A DNA stretch of 64,000 nt, from the NCBI GenBank assembly GCA_938045805.1, contig CALIBL010000019.1, forward strand, positions 17,995-81,994, in the 5' to 3' direction. Of this stretch, positions 35,030 through 43,437 are shown piece after piece. The notes beneath the pieces were generated by a model that saw nothing but the letters and a program-made list of their open reading frames with translations, searched no databases and was not told the origin of the DNA. Source of the stretch: an uncultured Rubripirellula sp. GTDB taxonomy: Bacteria > Planctomycetota > Planctomycetia > Pirellulales > Pirellulaceae. How positions within the stretch are numbered: the first letter of the stretch is position 1; each line of letters begins with the position of its first letter. Made by a program: the position numbers and the translations under genes.

Positions 35030-36043
35030 ATGAAGTCGATCCTCCCCATTATTGATTCAGGCCAGAGCACAGGTCTAGTAGAACCTTTTTTAGAAAAGTT
35101 GATGGCTGAGGGGCAGCCACTGGTTCGGCAGTCGATTACCGATTTGCAAATCAATCTTGGCAAGCTTTGCAATCAAGCGTGCACTCACTGCCATGTCGAA
35201 GCGGGTCCCACCAAGACACGTGAGAACATGGACTCTCGTACCGCGGATCGAGTGATCGAACTTGCGAAGGGGTGTTCGCAAATTAAAACGATCGACTTGA
35301 CGGGCGGCGCACCAGAATTGAATCCCAATTTTCGAAGAATGGTTCGGGCATTTCGAGAAATGGATTTGCGAGTGATTGATCGATGCAACCTGACCGTCTT
35401 GTCAGAGCCGGGGATGGAGTGGCTTGCGGACTTCTTGCGAGAACAACAGGTGGATGTGGTGGCATCCCTGCCTTGCTACCTTGAGGATAATGTTGACCTG
35501 CAGCGTGGTTCTGGCGTCTTCAAGCGGAGTATCGAGGGGCTGCTTCGATTGAACTCATTGGGATTTGGACAGCCCGAATCCGATTTGTCTTTGAATCTTG
35601 TTTTCAATCCGACGGGACCCTCTCTACCGCCCGATCAAAAAACGCTTGAGAAGGCTTATCAAACCGAGTTGTATCAGCGTTATGGGATTCGTTTTAATCA
35701 CTTGCTGACGATCACGAACTTGCCAGTAAAACGATTCGCCAAGTTCTTGAGCAAGCGTGGTGAGCTAGAAAATTATTTTCAATTACTTGAGCGTAACTTT
35801 AATCCAGTCGCCGCCAATCACGTGATGTGCAAGACGCTACTTTCGATTAGTTGGGATGGTAAGCTCTATGATTGTGATTTTAACCAGATGTTGGATTTGG
35901 GCTTGGGGGCGTCGGGTCCAAGAACGATCTGGGACATCGATGATTTAAATGAGCTCACTGAGCAGTCCATTTGTGTGGCAGATCACTGTTATGCATGTAC
36001 CGCGGGTGCCGGTAGCAGTTGCGGCGGCGCGACCACAAATTAA
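35030..36043 (+). CDS. arsS: ArsS, arsenosugar biosynthesis radical SAM protein
   Basis: A 337-residue radical SAM enzyme with the cluster motif C47-x3-C51-x2-C54 (LGKLCNQACTHCHVEAGPTK) and the SAM-binding TGGAPELNPNF segment. Its C-terminal DUF3641-type region carries CYACTAGAGSSCGG, likely holding further Fe-S ligands. ArsS attaches the 5'-deoxyadenosyl group to dimethylarsenic, a step toward arsenosugars. The next gene, 35 bases downstream, is an ArsM-like methyltransferase, which would supply the methylated arsenical. This gene pairing is the known signature of arsenosugar synthesis. Confidence 0.93.
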   Translation: MKSILPIIDSGQSTGLVEPFLEKLMAEGQPLVRQSITDLQINLGKLCNQACTHCHVEAGPTKTRENMDSRTADRVIELAKGCSQIKTIDLTGGAPELNPNFRRMVRAFREMDLRVIDRCNLTVLSEPGMEWLADFLREQQVDVVASLPCYLEDNVDLQRGSGVFKRSIEGLLRLNSLGFGQPESDLSLNLVFNPTGPSLPPDQKTLEKAYQTELYQRYGIRFNHLLTITNLPVKRFAKFLSKRGELENYFQLLERNFNPVAANHVMCKTLLSISWDGKLYDCDFNQMLDLGLGASGPRTIWDIDDLNELTEQSICVADHCYACTAGAGSSCGGATTN

Positions 36044-36078
36044 AAAGTATGCAAGAAGTTAGATGAAGGTTAAGAAGG

Positions 36079-37242
36079 ATGTCGAGCGAGAACAAAACTT
36101 TAGACACGGTCTCGGCTGTCGAGCAGCGTTACTCAGCGGCAGCTGAGGAGCGTGAGGCTGCGTTGTGCTGTCCTGTCGATTACGACGCGCAATATCTTCG
36201 AGTGATTCCACAGGAGGTCATCGAACGGGATTACGGTTGTGGTGATCCATCTAAATACCTCAACCCCGGCGAGACGGTACTGGATCTCGGTAGCGGTGGC
36301 GGGAAGATCTGTTTTATTGCGTCTCAAGTTGTCGGAGCTGAAGGCAAAGTGATAGGTGTCGACGTTAACGACACGATGTTGGATCTTGCGAGGAGTAGCC
36401 AAGCTGAGGTGGCGGAGAAGATTGGATACTCCAATGTGGAGTTCAAGAGAGGAAAGATTCAAGACCTCGCAATCGACCGCGATAAATTGGATCAATACAT
36501 CGTGGATCATCCTGTCGCCAGCGAGGTGGATTTACGTCAGCTCGAATCGTTCATCGCGGAAATGCGCACCACTGAACCAATGATCGCCGATGATTCGATC
36601 GACGTGGTGGTCAGTAACTGCGTTTTGAATCTCGTGGATTCCAACGAAAAAGAACAGCTTTTCCGCGAACTGTATCGAGTTTTGAAGCCTGGGGGTCGCG
36701 CTGTGATCAGTGACATTGTGAGTGATGAACTGGTCCCAATGTCAATGCAAAATGACGCCGAGCTTTGGAGCGGATGCATCTCGGGTGCTTTCCAAGAGCA
36801 GGCATTTCTTCGTGCATTTGAGCAGGTCGGTTTTAGTGGCATTGAAATCGCTGTCTATCAAGAAAATCCTTGGCAAGTGGTTGAGGGAATTGAATTTCGT
36901 TCGGTTACGGTGATTGCCTATAAAAATCCACTTGGTTCGTGCAATGATTACAACGAAGCGGTGATCTATCGGGGACCGTTCACCGAGGTAACCGACGATG
37001 ACGGCCATGTGTATCGTCGAGGTCAGCGCAGCAAGGTTTGTCGAAGCACCTACGAGCGTCTTTCGCGACCTCCTTACCAAGACGGATTTATTCTTGTACC
37101 ACCGCATCGAGCAATCACCGATGAACAGGCTAAGCCGATGGAGTGCACCGGCGAGGAACGAAAACCAAGCGAAACCAAAGGTAAGGGCTACAACCTGACG
37201 ATTCTTGGCGATTCTTGTTGTGAGCCTGGCGAATGCTGCTAA
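36079..37242 (+). CDS. arsM: ArsM-like arsenite methyltransferase of the arsenosugar pathway
   Basis: A 387-residue class I SAM methyltransferase with the SAM loop VLDLGSGGGKICFIASQVVG (67-86). Cysteines sit where ArsM enzymes bind As(III): C54 in DYGCGDPSKY, C181 in VVSNCVLNLV and C233 in LWSGCISGAF. An extra Cys pair lies at 30-31, and the C-terminus ends CCEPGECC, a likely metalloid-binding tail. It methylates arsenite stepwise to dimethylarsenic, the ArsS substrate. AAGAAGG directly before the ATG is a strong ribosome binding site. Length exceeds short bacterial ArsM (about 260-280) because of the C-terminal region, as in other ArsS-linked ArsM proteins. Confidence 0.9.
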   Translation: MSSENKTLDTVSAVEQRYSAAAEEREAALCCPVDYDAQYLRVIPQEVIERDYGCGDPSKYLNPGETVLDLGSGGGKICFIASQVVGAEGKVIGVDVNDTMLDLARSSQAEVAEKIGYSNVEFKRGKIQDLAIDRDKLDQYIVDHPVASEVDLRQLESFIAEMRTTEPMIADDSIDVVVSNCVLNLVDSNEKEQLFRELYRVLKPGGRAVISDIVSDELVPMSMQNDAELWSGCISGAFQEQAFLRAFEQVGFSGIEIAVYQENPWQVVEGIEFRSVTVIAYKNPLGSCNDYNEAVIYRGPFTEVTDDDGHVYRRGQRSKVCRSTYERLSRPPYQDGFILVPPHRAITDEQAKPMECTGEERKPSETKGKGYNLTILGDSCCEPGECC

Positions 37243-37402
37243 TCAGTATTTGTTGAAATCACGTTGGATGTTCAGCTGAAAGGTGCGTTGAAGCTCAGGT
37301 CGAGTTCCTTACTCGATTTTGCAAGGAAATTAGTCCAGATCTTAGGCCGATTCAGCAGTGTGTCTCACTGAACGCAATTTGGGTCTCTTAGGGAGCATCG
37401 TT

Positions 37403-38215
37403 TTGGATTTAGGTTTGAATGATGGTTCTGTGTTGGTCACCGGCGCCGCAGCTGGGATCGGTCTCGAGGTCGCAAAGCAATTTGCCAAAGAAGGTTGCGA
37501 CCTGATCCTGTGGGATCAATCATCCAATATCCACGAGGTGGGGCAAAGCCTTGCCGCGCAATATTCAATCTCGGTCAAAACATCTCGAATCGATGTTGCT
37601 AATGAGGCAGAGGTGAATCGAGCGACGGAGGATCTGACAGATTCCCAGATGGTACCATTGAAGTATATCGTTCATGCGGCGGCAGTCGGTTCAGGGTGCT
37701 TTGGCTTTCCATTTACCCGATTGAATCCATCCGACTGGCTCAAGCCGCTACAGGTCAACCTGATGGGGATGGTTAACCTCGCTCATGCCGTTGCACCAAT
37801 CTTGGTCAAGCAAACCACGGGAAGCTTCGTCATGATCGGTTCTGTTGCGGGACAAATTGGATCGCAAACGGACCCGCCGTACAGTGCTACCAAAGCGGCG
37901 AATATCAATTTTACCCAGTGCATGGCCAAAGATCTTGCTCCTCACGGAATTCGGGTGAACATGGTTTGTCCGGGAATGGTGAAGACGGATCTGATGCGTT
38001 CGGTTTGGGAAAGCTGGTCGCGGTTGCAGGATGAAGCGACCGACATCACTTATGAGCGTTGGGTTGATGAAAAAGTAAAAGCGATGATTCCGTTGGGGAA
38101 CATGCAGAACGCTGAAGATATTGCAAATATGGTGCTATTTCTATCTTCACGGTGCGCTTCTCAGGTCACTGGACAGATCATCAATGTGGACGGTGGATAC
38201 GTGATGCATTGGTAA
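37403..38215 (+). CDS. Short-chain dehydrogenase/reductase
   Basis: A 270-residue SDR with the cofactor loop TGAAAGIG, the active-site Ser (MIGSVAGQIG), YSATK (Tyr-x3-Lys), the PGMVKTDLM segment and C-terminal ASQVTGQIINVDGGYVMHW. The open frame begins at 37358. A TTG at 37403 with GGGAG 7 bases before it gives the normal start, just ahead of the beta-strand that leads into the cofactor loop. It lies 160 bases after the arsM-like gene, same strand. It could act on the sugar part of an arsenosugar intermediate, but that is inference; the substrate is unknown. Confidence 0.87.
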   Translation: MDLGLNDGSVLVTGAAAGIGLEVAKQFAKEGCDLILWDQSSNIHEVGQSLAAQYSISVKTSRIDVANEAEVNRATEDLTDSQMVPLKYIVHAAAVGSGCFGFPFTRLNPSDWLKPLQVNLMGMVNLAHAVAPILVKQTTGSFVMIGSVAGQIGSQTDPPYSATKAANINFTQCMAKDLAPHGIRVNMVCPGMVKTDLMRSVWESWSRLQDEATDITYERWVDEKVKAMIPLGNMQNAEDIANMVLFLSSRCASQVTGQIINVDGGYVMHW

Positions 38216-38468
38216 ATGTTTCGCCGCTTTTCAGAGATCATTCCAAAACCGATCCACGAAATTCGTTATGCTTAGCGGTCGCAAAATCAGCCGAGATTGA
38301 AGTCGCGGGATTAGGTCGATTTTGTTTGGTGGACTGTCCGTGACTACGGAGGCGGTGATTCTGAGAACATCGGGACCGCCCCTTAGGGTCCGCTTCATTT
38401 ACTCATTGCCTAAACGAATGGATGGAATCATTCGTGGCTCCAAAGTGTCTGTTGAATTTGAGGTAGTA

Positions 38469-39458
38469 ATGTTGATGCGAAAGCGAATGGTTGTCTTTTT
38501 GGGTAGTCTCTGCTTGGTGGCTTCTTCCGTCTTGGCGGCAGGTCCGGGAGGGGCTGTATTCACTGATCCAGCAAAGGCTGGAGAGGACTACAAGATCCAA
38601 GGTGAGTACCTTGGTGAGATTCGAACACAAGATGGTAGTCGTAGGATCGGTGCACAGGTGATTGCACTCGGCGGCGGAAAATTCAATGTGATTGGTCACA
38701 CTGGCGGTTTGCCTGGAGATGGTTGGAGCCGTGGAGACGACCGGAATGAGATCGAGGTGCAAGCCGAAAACGGTTCGTTAGTCTTCCCCGTTGGGGACGC
38801 CCTCGTGTCACTCGTCGATGGAAAAATCAGTGTTGAGTACGATGGCCAACTCCTCGGGGTCATGGAGAAGATTGAGCGAAAAAGCCCAACTCTCGGTATA
38901 GGACCGCCGAAAGGAGGGATGGTTCTATTTGACGGAAGCGGTACCGATCAATTCAATGATGCTGAGTTAGTGGACGGAAAATGGTTGGGTGCAACAAATG
39001 TTTGGTCAAAAGAAAAATTTGGTGATCATCATCTGCATGTTGAGTTTCGCACTCCTTTCATGCCTGAAGCACGCGGTCAAGCGCGAGGTAACAGCGGGGT
39101 TTATATTCAAAGTCGCTACGAACTTCAGGTTTTGGATTCGTTTGGCTTAGAAGGTAAAGACAATGAATGCGGTGGGATTTATTCCATTTCACAACCCGAT
39201 GTGAATATGTGTTTTCCACCCCTCGCTTGGCAGACCTACGATATTGATTTCACGTCAGCTCGATATAATGCTGATGGTGAGAAAACATCCAATGCGAGGG
39301 TGACGATTCGTCACAATGGAATCGTGATTCATGATGATCGGGAGTTGGCTCATGGAACGCCCGGTCGACATGGCGAGGGCCCTGAGCTTGATTCCTTGTT
39401 CCTCCAGAATCACGGTAATCCGGTTGTGTTCCGAAACATTTGGGTGGTTAAAAAGTAA
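38469..39458 (+). CDS. DUF1080 (3-keto-disaccharide hydrolase-like) secreted protein
   Basis: A 329-residue protein with a signal peptide (MLMRKRMVVFLGSLCLVASS, cleavage near AAG). A beta-rich domain is followed by a DUF1080/concanavalin-like jelly roll with DHHLHVEFRTPFMPEARGQA, RGNSGVYIQSRYELQVLDSF, TYDIDFTSARYNADGEK and VVFRNIWVVKK at the end. Members are abundant in planctomycetes and some act on 3-keto-glycosides. Activity here is not certain. ATG at 38469 is preceded by GAGG (38460-38463); the frame upstream to 38322 is not needed. Confidence 0.9.
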   Translation: MLMRKRMVVFLGSLCLVASSVLAAGPGGAVFTDPAKAGEDYKIQGEYLGEIRTQDGSRRIGAQVIALGGGKFNVIGHTGGLPGDGWSRGDDRNEIEVQAENGSLVFPVGDALVSLVDGKISVEYDGQLLGVMEKIERKSPTLGIGPPKGGMVLFDGSGTDQFNDAELVDGKWLGATNVWSKEKFGDHHLHVEFRTPFMPEARGQARGNSGVYIQSRYELQVLDSFGLEGKDNECGGIYSISQPDVNMCFPPLAWQTYDIDFTSARYNADGEKTSNARVTIRHNGIVIHDDRELAHGTPGRHGEGPELDSLFLQNHGNPVVFRNIWVVKK

Positions 39459-39540
39459 CCCGCTGGAACGATCCGAATTTGTGGATGTTGATTGCATCCA
39501 ATAACAAGAACTGATAGTTAAAAGTACTTTGGAGAATTAG

Positions 39541-40119
39541 ATGTTGATTAGAAATTGTTTATTCTCGTGCGTTGTATTTGGACTCCTTGCAGGTGCAGTC
39601 GCTCGCGCCGAGGAAGCAGCGCACGCACACTCCCATGATGCTCACCTTCCGACCCTCGGTGTTGCCATGATCACTCCCACCAAGGGAAACAAAGTTCGTG
39701 GCACCCTGAAGTTGGTTCAAAAAGGTGAAGAGATCAAAATTACCGGGCGGATCAATAATCTGACTCCGGGTGAGCATGGTTTTCACATCCATGAATTTGG
39801 TGATCAGCGTGGCGGTGATGGAAAGTCCACTGGCGGCCATTACAACCCGAGCGGTCACGACCACGGAGCTCCTGGTGCCCATAGTCACACCGGTGACCTA
39901 GGGAACGTGAAAGCAAATGATGATGGAGTCGCTCAGGTGAACATCACCATGAAGGGTACACCTCTGCATTTCATTCTTGGTCGTGCGTTCGTGGTGCATG
40001 CTGGCAAGGATGATCTGAAGAGTCAGCCATCCGGCGATGCAGGTGCTCGAGTGGCGACGGGGATCATCGCGATTGGTAATCCTGAATTTGTCTACAAGAA
40101 GCCAGAAGCGGCTAAGTAA
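39541..40119 (+). CDS. sodC: Cu-Zn superoxide dismutase, periplasmic, without the conserved disulfide
   Basis: A 192-residue protein with a signal peptide (1-23) and a His-rich mature N-terminus (AHAHSHDAH). All metal ligands are visible: GFHIHEFGD (Cu), GGHYNPSGHDHGAPGAHSHT and GDLGN (Cu/Zn His and Zn Asp), and RAFVVHAGKDD (Cu). The guiding Arg is kept in ARVATG. The two cysteines that form the structural disulfide in SodC enzymes are both absent: GGDGKSTGG and ARVATGIIA stand where GxCxSxG and RxACG are usual. The mature protein has no Cys at all. It converts superoxide to hydrogen peroxide and oxygen in the periplasm. It is followed by a strong terminator. Confidence 0.92.
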   Translation: MLIRNCLFSCVVFGLLAGAVARAEEAAHAHSHDAHLPTLGVAMITPTKGNKVRGTLKLVQKGEEIKITGRINNLTPGEHGFHIHEFGDQRGGDGKSTGGHYNPSGHDHGAPGAHSHTGDLGNVKANDDGVAQVNITMKGTPLHFILGRAFVVHAGKDDLKSQPSGDAGARVATGIIAIGNPEFVYKKPEAAK

Positions 40120-40150
40120 GCGTCTTGTTCAATACCTTTGAAAACGTTAG

Positions 40151-40176
40151 GGCGGCCATCAGTGGCCGCCTTTTTT
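40151..40176 (+). terminator. Rho-independent terminator of sodC
   Basis: A perfect 8-bp GC-rich stem (40151-40158 with 40163-40170) with a 4-nt loop is followed by six T (40171-40176). It lies 31 bases after the sodC stop. This is the clearest intrinsic terminator in the window. Confidence 0.92.
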
Positions 40177-40210
40177 ATTGCCCGAGGAGCGACCGTGTCA
40201 CGCTGTTGCC

Positions 40211-40262
40211 GTGCAGGGTCCATTATGTGCAGGGTCCATTATGTGCAGGTCATCATGTGCAT
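40211..40262. repeat. Tandem repeat, 16-bp unit, about three copies
   Basis: Two identical 16-base copies (GTGCAGGGTCCATTAT, 40211-40226 and 40227-40242) are followed by a degenerate copy missing two bases (40243-40256) and the start of a fourth. It lies between the sodC terminator and the stop of the convergent lipoprotein gene. Confidence 0.85.
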
Positions 40263-40335
40263 TTCAGCCCATTGATACCGCACAAGCGATTGGGTGCAGG
40301 TGCCAATCCTTTCGGTTTTCAGTTTGAAATCATCG

Positions 40336-43300
40336 CTAATAGCTGCTGAGTTCGAAGGCTGCCCCGCTGCCTTGGCGTAAGAGGTAGCAATGGTCTGCTG
40401 GTAGATCACCAAATGACTCGCTGCTTCCATCGGTCCAATGAACCGTAACCTCGGTGACGATCTCCGCGTCTGCGAGTCCAGCGATCAGCGTTTTCTCATT
40501 GCTGCAGTAATAGCCATCTCCGGAAAGAACCCAGAGGCTACGTTGCTCTTGCCCGACTTTGAAGCGAACGATTGATCCAATCGCATCGCGATTCGCACGA
40601 GTTGCCACGATTCGAAATCCAATCCGGTGATGCTCGTCGGTGCTTTCGTTTAGCAGCAAGCGGATTTGCTCGTTCATGTGCGTGATGAAAACATCGTTTC
40701 TGCCATCCCGATTGACATCAGATGTCCACAGGGCTCGTCCGACGTGAGGCAACTGAAAGTATTCGCCCCAAGGGTCATCATTCAGAAGGGCAAATTTACC
40801 TTGCGAGTCACGACGGAAGATCTGAAGCGGCAAGTCATAATCCGGAGTGTCGGGGCTATCAAACTCTCCAATGTGACCGTTGGTAACAATGATTTCTTCG
40901 ACGCCATCATTCTCAATATCGATGGGCTGTGTGCCGAATCCAATTAGCGGTAGGGTGGGTTCAATTAGACCGAGTCGGCTCGTCTCGTCTTTCCAAAGAC
41001 CGGGAGCGACTTGTTCATAATAGATGTTGTATTCACGGCCAAACCCCGTGACGTAAAAATCTAGATCTCCATCATGATCAAAGTCACAGCTGGCAATCCC
41101 CATTGATGCCTGTGAGCGTGACATCCCGTCGAGTGCAACTCCACGCACTCCTGCTGTTTCTGACAAGTGGAAGGCTGCTGATTCATCTGCCGCTGTGTAG
41201 TAAGCGTTGCGCGACATGTCGTTTGCAACAAAGATGCCCTGTTTGTCATTCACTAATTGTCCAGAAACAATCCCAAGTCCGCGTCCAGGTAATGGCTCAC
41301 CAATCCATTGATCCGTCACATTTTTGAACGTTCCATCGCCTTGGCCCTGAAAGACCATGTCCACATCGGCGGGGAAGCGAAGCGGGTGGCAGGGGCCCGG
41401 TTGACCTGATTCATCGGGGCAAGCAGAGACGATACCCGGAACGGGTTGGCAATAATTGGATACAAAGAGATCAGTGATGGAGTCGTTGTTGATATCCACG
41501 AACGAGGCGGACGATGACCATGCCGCCTCAACATCACCTTGAAGCTGATCAGTGCAGTTGGTGAAGGTTCCATCACCATTGTTTCGAAGTAAGCGATTGA
41601 AACCTAGGTTAGCAAAAAATAGATCGGGGAATCCGTCTTCGTTAAAGTCCCCAATCGCCACTCCTTGGCCAAAACCTCTGTCATCGACCCCTGTAACCTG
41701 TGAGGCATCAGTGAATTGATTTCCCAAATTGCGAAGCAGGTTATTTGGGTTTGAATCCAAGGCCAATAATTTGCCGGCAGCATTCATAATCATCAGGTCC
41801 GGCCAGCCATCGAGGTCGTAATCGAAACTACCTCCGCCGGCTCCAGTGGAACGGATCAATGGTGCAAGTTTTGCGTCGTCTGGTGAATTATCAGAACCGT
41901 ATCCCTTGAGCCCCCATTCAAAGCTTCTTTCTGAAAGCCTCAGTGATTCTGTGGAAGCCGACTTGGGTTTTACTGCAAAAATTTCTTCCTTGGGTAGCCC
42001 TGCCTCGATATCTGGTAGGGGAAGGTTGCCGAAGTTGATGCTGAAGACTTTTGGATCTCTTGATTGCCAATTTGTATCGCGCCGTAGTTGGCGGATAATT
42101 TCATCTCTCTGCGTCTTCAGGTTTTTTGAAGGTTGTTGCGGCAGGGTTGAAGCGATTGCCCACCATGCTTCAGCGGCCCATGATCGGCCGAGTTTCATCA
42201 GGTAAGCCGAGATTTCTAATGCCTCGGATTGACTGGTTCGGTCGCCCGCTGCGAAGTGATTGAATTGTTCGCGAAATGCTTGTAGTTCGCTTGCATATGT
42301 CGTGATCGATTCAATCTGCTGATCGCTAATCCCAAGCTCATCGCCCTCGGATTGCCCGTTGATTCTTTGAATCGTGATCGCCAGTCGGCTCCATGCCATC
42401 GAGTTCGAGGGGCTACGCATGCAAGCCTCCCAGTAGCCCCGAACGGCTCTGTCAATTCTCCCCTTCTCGGTTGCAAGGTCACCCATTGCAATCCAGTAGT
42501 CCGCGTATTCTTCGCATCCGTTGGGTCGGTCCTCATACCACCGCATCAGTTCATCCCATTGAGACAGAGTGGCGAGGACTCTTCCGTAGGTCGCGTAAGC
42601 GGGTGCAAAATCGGGGTGATGCTGAATGATCTGTTTTAATACTTCGGCGGCTTCATTGACATTGCGCCGGTACAGCAACAAGAAGGCGTTGCCGAGTTTG
42701 ACACGATGGTCGTTCGGGTTTCGTTCAAAGATGGTGTTGATCGTATTGATCGACAGCCGACGTGTTGAGGTGTCAGTCGTTGCGAATAGTAGTGAAAGAT
42801 CAAACTGGCGGTTCTTGTAGAGGATCTGCAAATGCTCCGGTAGTTTCTCGGGACGCTGTAATTCAGCGAGGAATCCTACCAGCGTTCTCCGCTGTTGATG
42901 TTCTTCCGGGTAACGCTCCAATGCCTCTTCCAAGAGTTCGACTGCGTTGTAGATTTGCCCCACATTAATGAGACCTTGAACCGCGTTGTTCACTCTTGCG
43001 GGCGGTCGGAACCCGCCGGCTCGGGCGGCACTCACCAACAATTGTGCCGCCTCGTCTTCGTCACCGCTCCTCGCAGTCACCAACGCAACTTGCGTAATCA
43101 GTTCTGCGTCGTCGGGGTTGGCGATCAATACTTCTTTTGAGAGTTTACTTGCAGTTTCCCAGTCATCCCGTTTGATTGCCGCAAGCATTCGTTGAGAAGA
43201 CGAGATCTTGGTGTTTTCCGCTTCTGGTCGCTTGTCATTCTGAGCGGTCTCTTGTGGCGAGCAGCCGGATAATGAGAAGGCGACGATAACGACAACGGTT

Positions 43301-43347
43301 GTTAGCAGGCTGCCGATTTTTTGAAAGTTCACTGAGAGAGTCTTCAT
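40336..43347 (-). CDS. TPR and FG-GAP/ASPIC-UnbV repeat lipoprotein (CRTAC1-like)
   Basis: A 1003-residue protein with a lipoprotein signal ending AFSLSGC. The first half (about 40-420) is made of tetratricopeptide-type helices (HPDFAPAYATYGRVLATLSQ, GYWEACMRSPSNSMAWSRLA). The second half has FG-GAP/VCBS beta-propeller repeats with Ca-binding DxDxDG-like loops (DYDLDGWPDLMIMN, GDFNEDGFPDLFFAN, DFDHDGDLDFYVTG) and a C-terminal ASPIC/UnbV domain (ATRANRDAIGSIVRFKVGQE). Such proteins are common at the planctomycete cell surface; the biochemical role is unknown. The frame reaches 43422, but ATG at 43347 starts a proper signal peptide. Confidence 0.9.
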   Translation of the reverse strand: MKTLSVNFQKIGSLLTTVVVIVAFSLSGCSPQETAQNDKRPEAENTKISSSQRMLAAIKRDDWETASKLSKEVLIANPDDAELITQVALVTARSGDEDEAAQLLVSAARAGGFRPPARVNNAVQGLINVGQIYNAVELLEEALERYPEEHQQRRTLVGFLAELQRPEKLPEHLQILYKNRQFDLSLLFATTDTSTRRLSINTINTIFERNPNDHRVKLGNAFLLLYRRNVNEAAEVLKQIIQHHPDFAPAYATYGRVLATLSQWDELMRWYEDRPNGCEEYADYWIAMGDLATEKGRIDRAVRGYWEACMRSPSNSMAWSRLAITIQRINGQSEGDELGISDQQIESITTYASELQAFREQFNHFAAGDRTSQSEALEISAYLMKLGRSWAAEAWWAIASTLPQQPSKNLKTQRDEIIRQLRRDTNWQSRDPKVFSINFGNLPLPDIEAGLPKEEIFAVKPKSASTESLRLSERSFEWGLKGYGSDNSPDDAKLAPLIRSTGAGGGSFDYDLDGWPDLMIMNAAGKLLALDSNPNNLLRNLGNQFTDASQVTGVDDRGFGQGVAIGDFNEDGFPDLFFANLGFNRLLRNNGDGTFTNCTDQLQGDVEAAWSSSASFVDINNDSITDLFVSNYCQPVPGIVSACPDESGQPGPCHPLRFPADVDMVFQGQGDGTFKNVTDQWIGEPLPGRGLGIVSGQLVNDKQGIFVANDMSRNAYYTAADESAAFHLSETAGVRGVALDGMSRSQASMGIASCDFDHDGDLDFYVTGFGREYNIYYEQVAPGLWKDETSRLGLIEPTLPLIGFGTQPIDIENDGVEEIIVTNGHIGEFDSPDTPDYDLPLQIFRRDSQGKFALLNDDPWGEYFQLPHVGRALWTSDVNRDGRNDVFITHMNEQIRLLLNESTDEHHRIGFRIVATRANRDAIGSIVRFKVGQEQRSLWVLSGDGYYCSNEKTLIAGLADAEIVTEVTVHWTDGSSESFGDLPADHCYLLRQGSGAAFELSSY

Positions 43348-43437
43348 GAACACGACGATCGCGCAACACCCGTTGGTGCCTGAATGGAAATCGATATTGA
43401 TCCGTGTTCTATCGCGGTGCATTGGCCGAGTCGCTGA

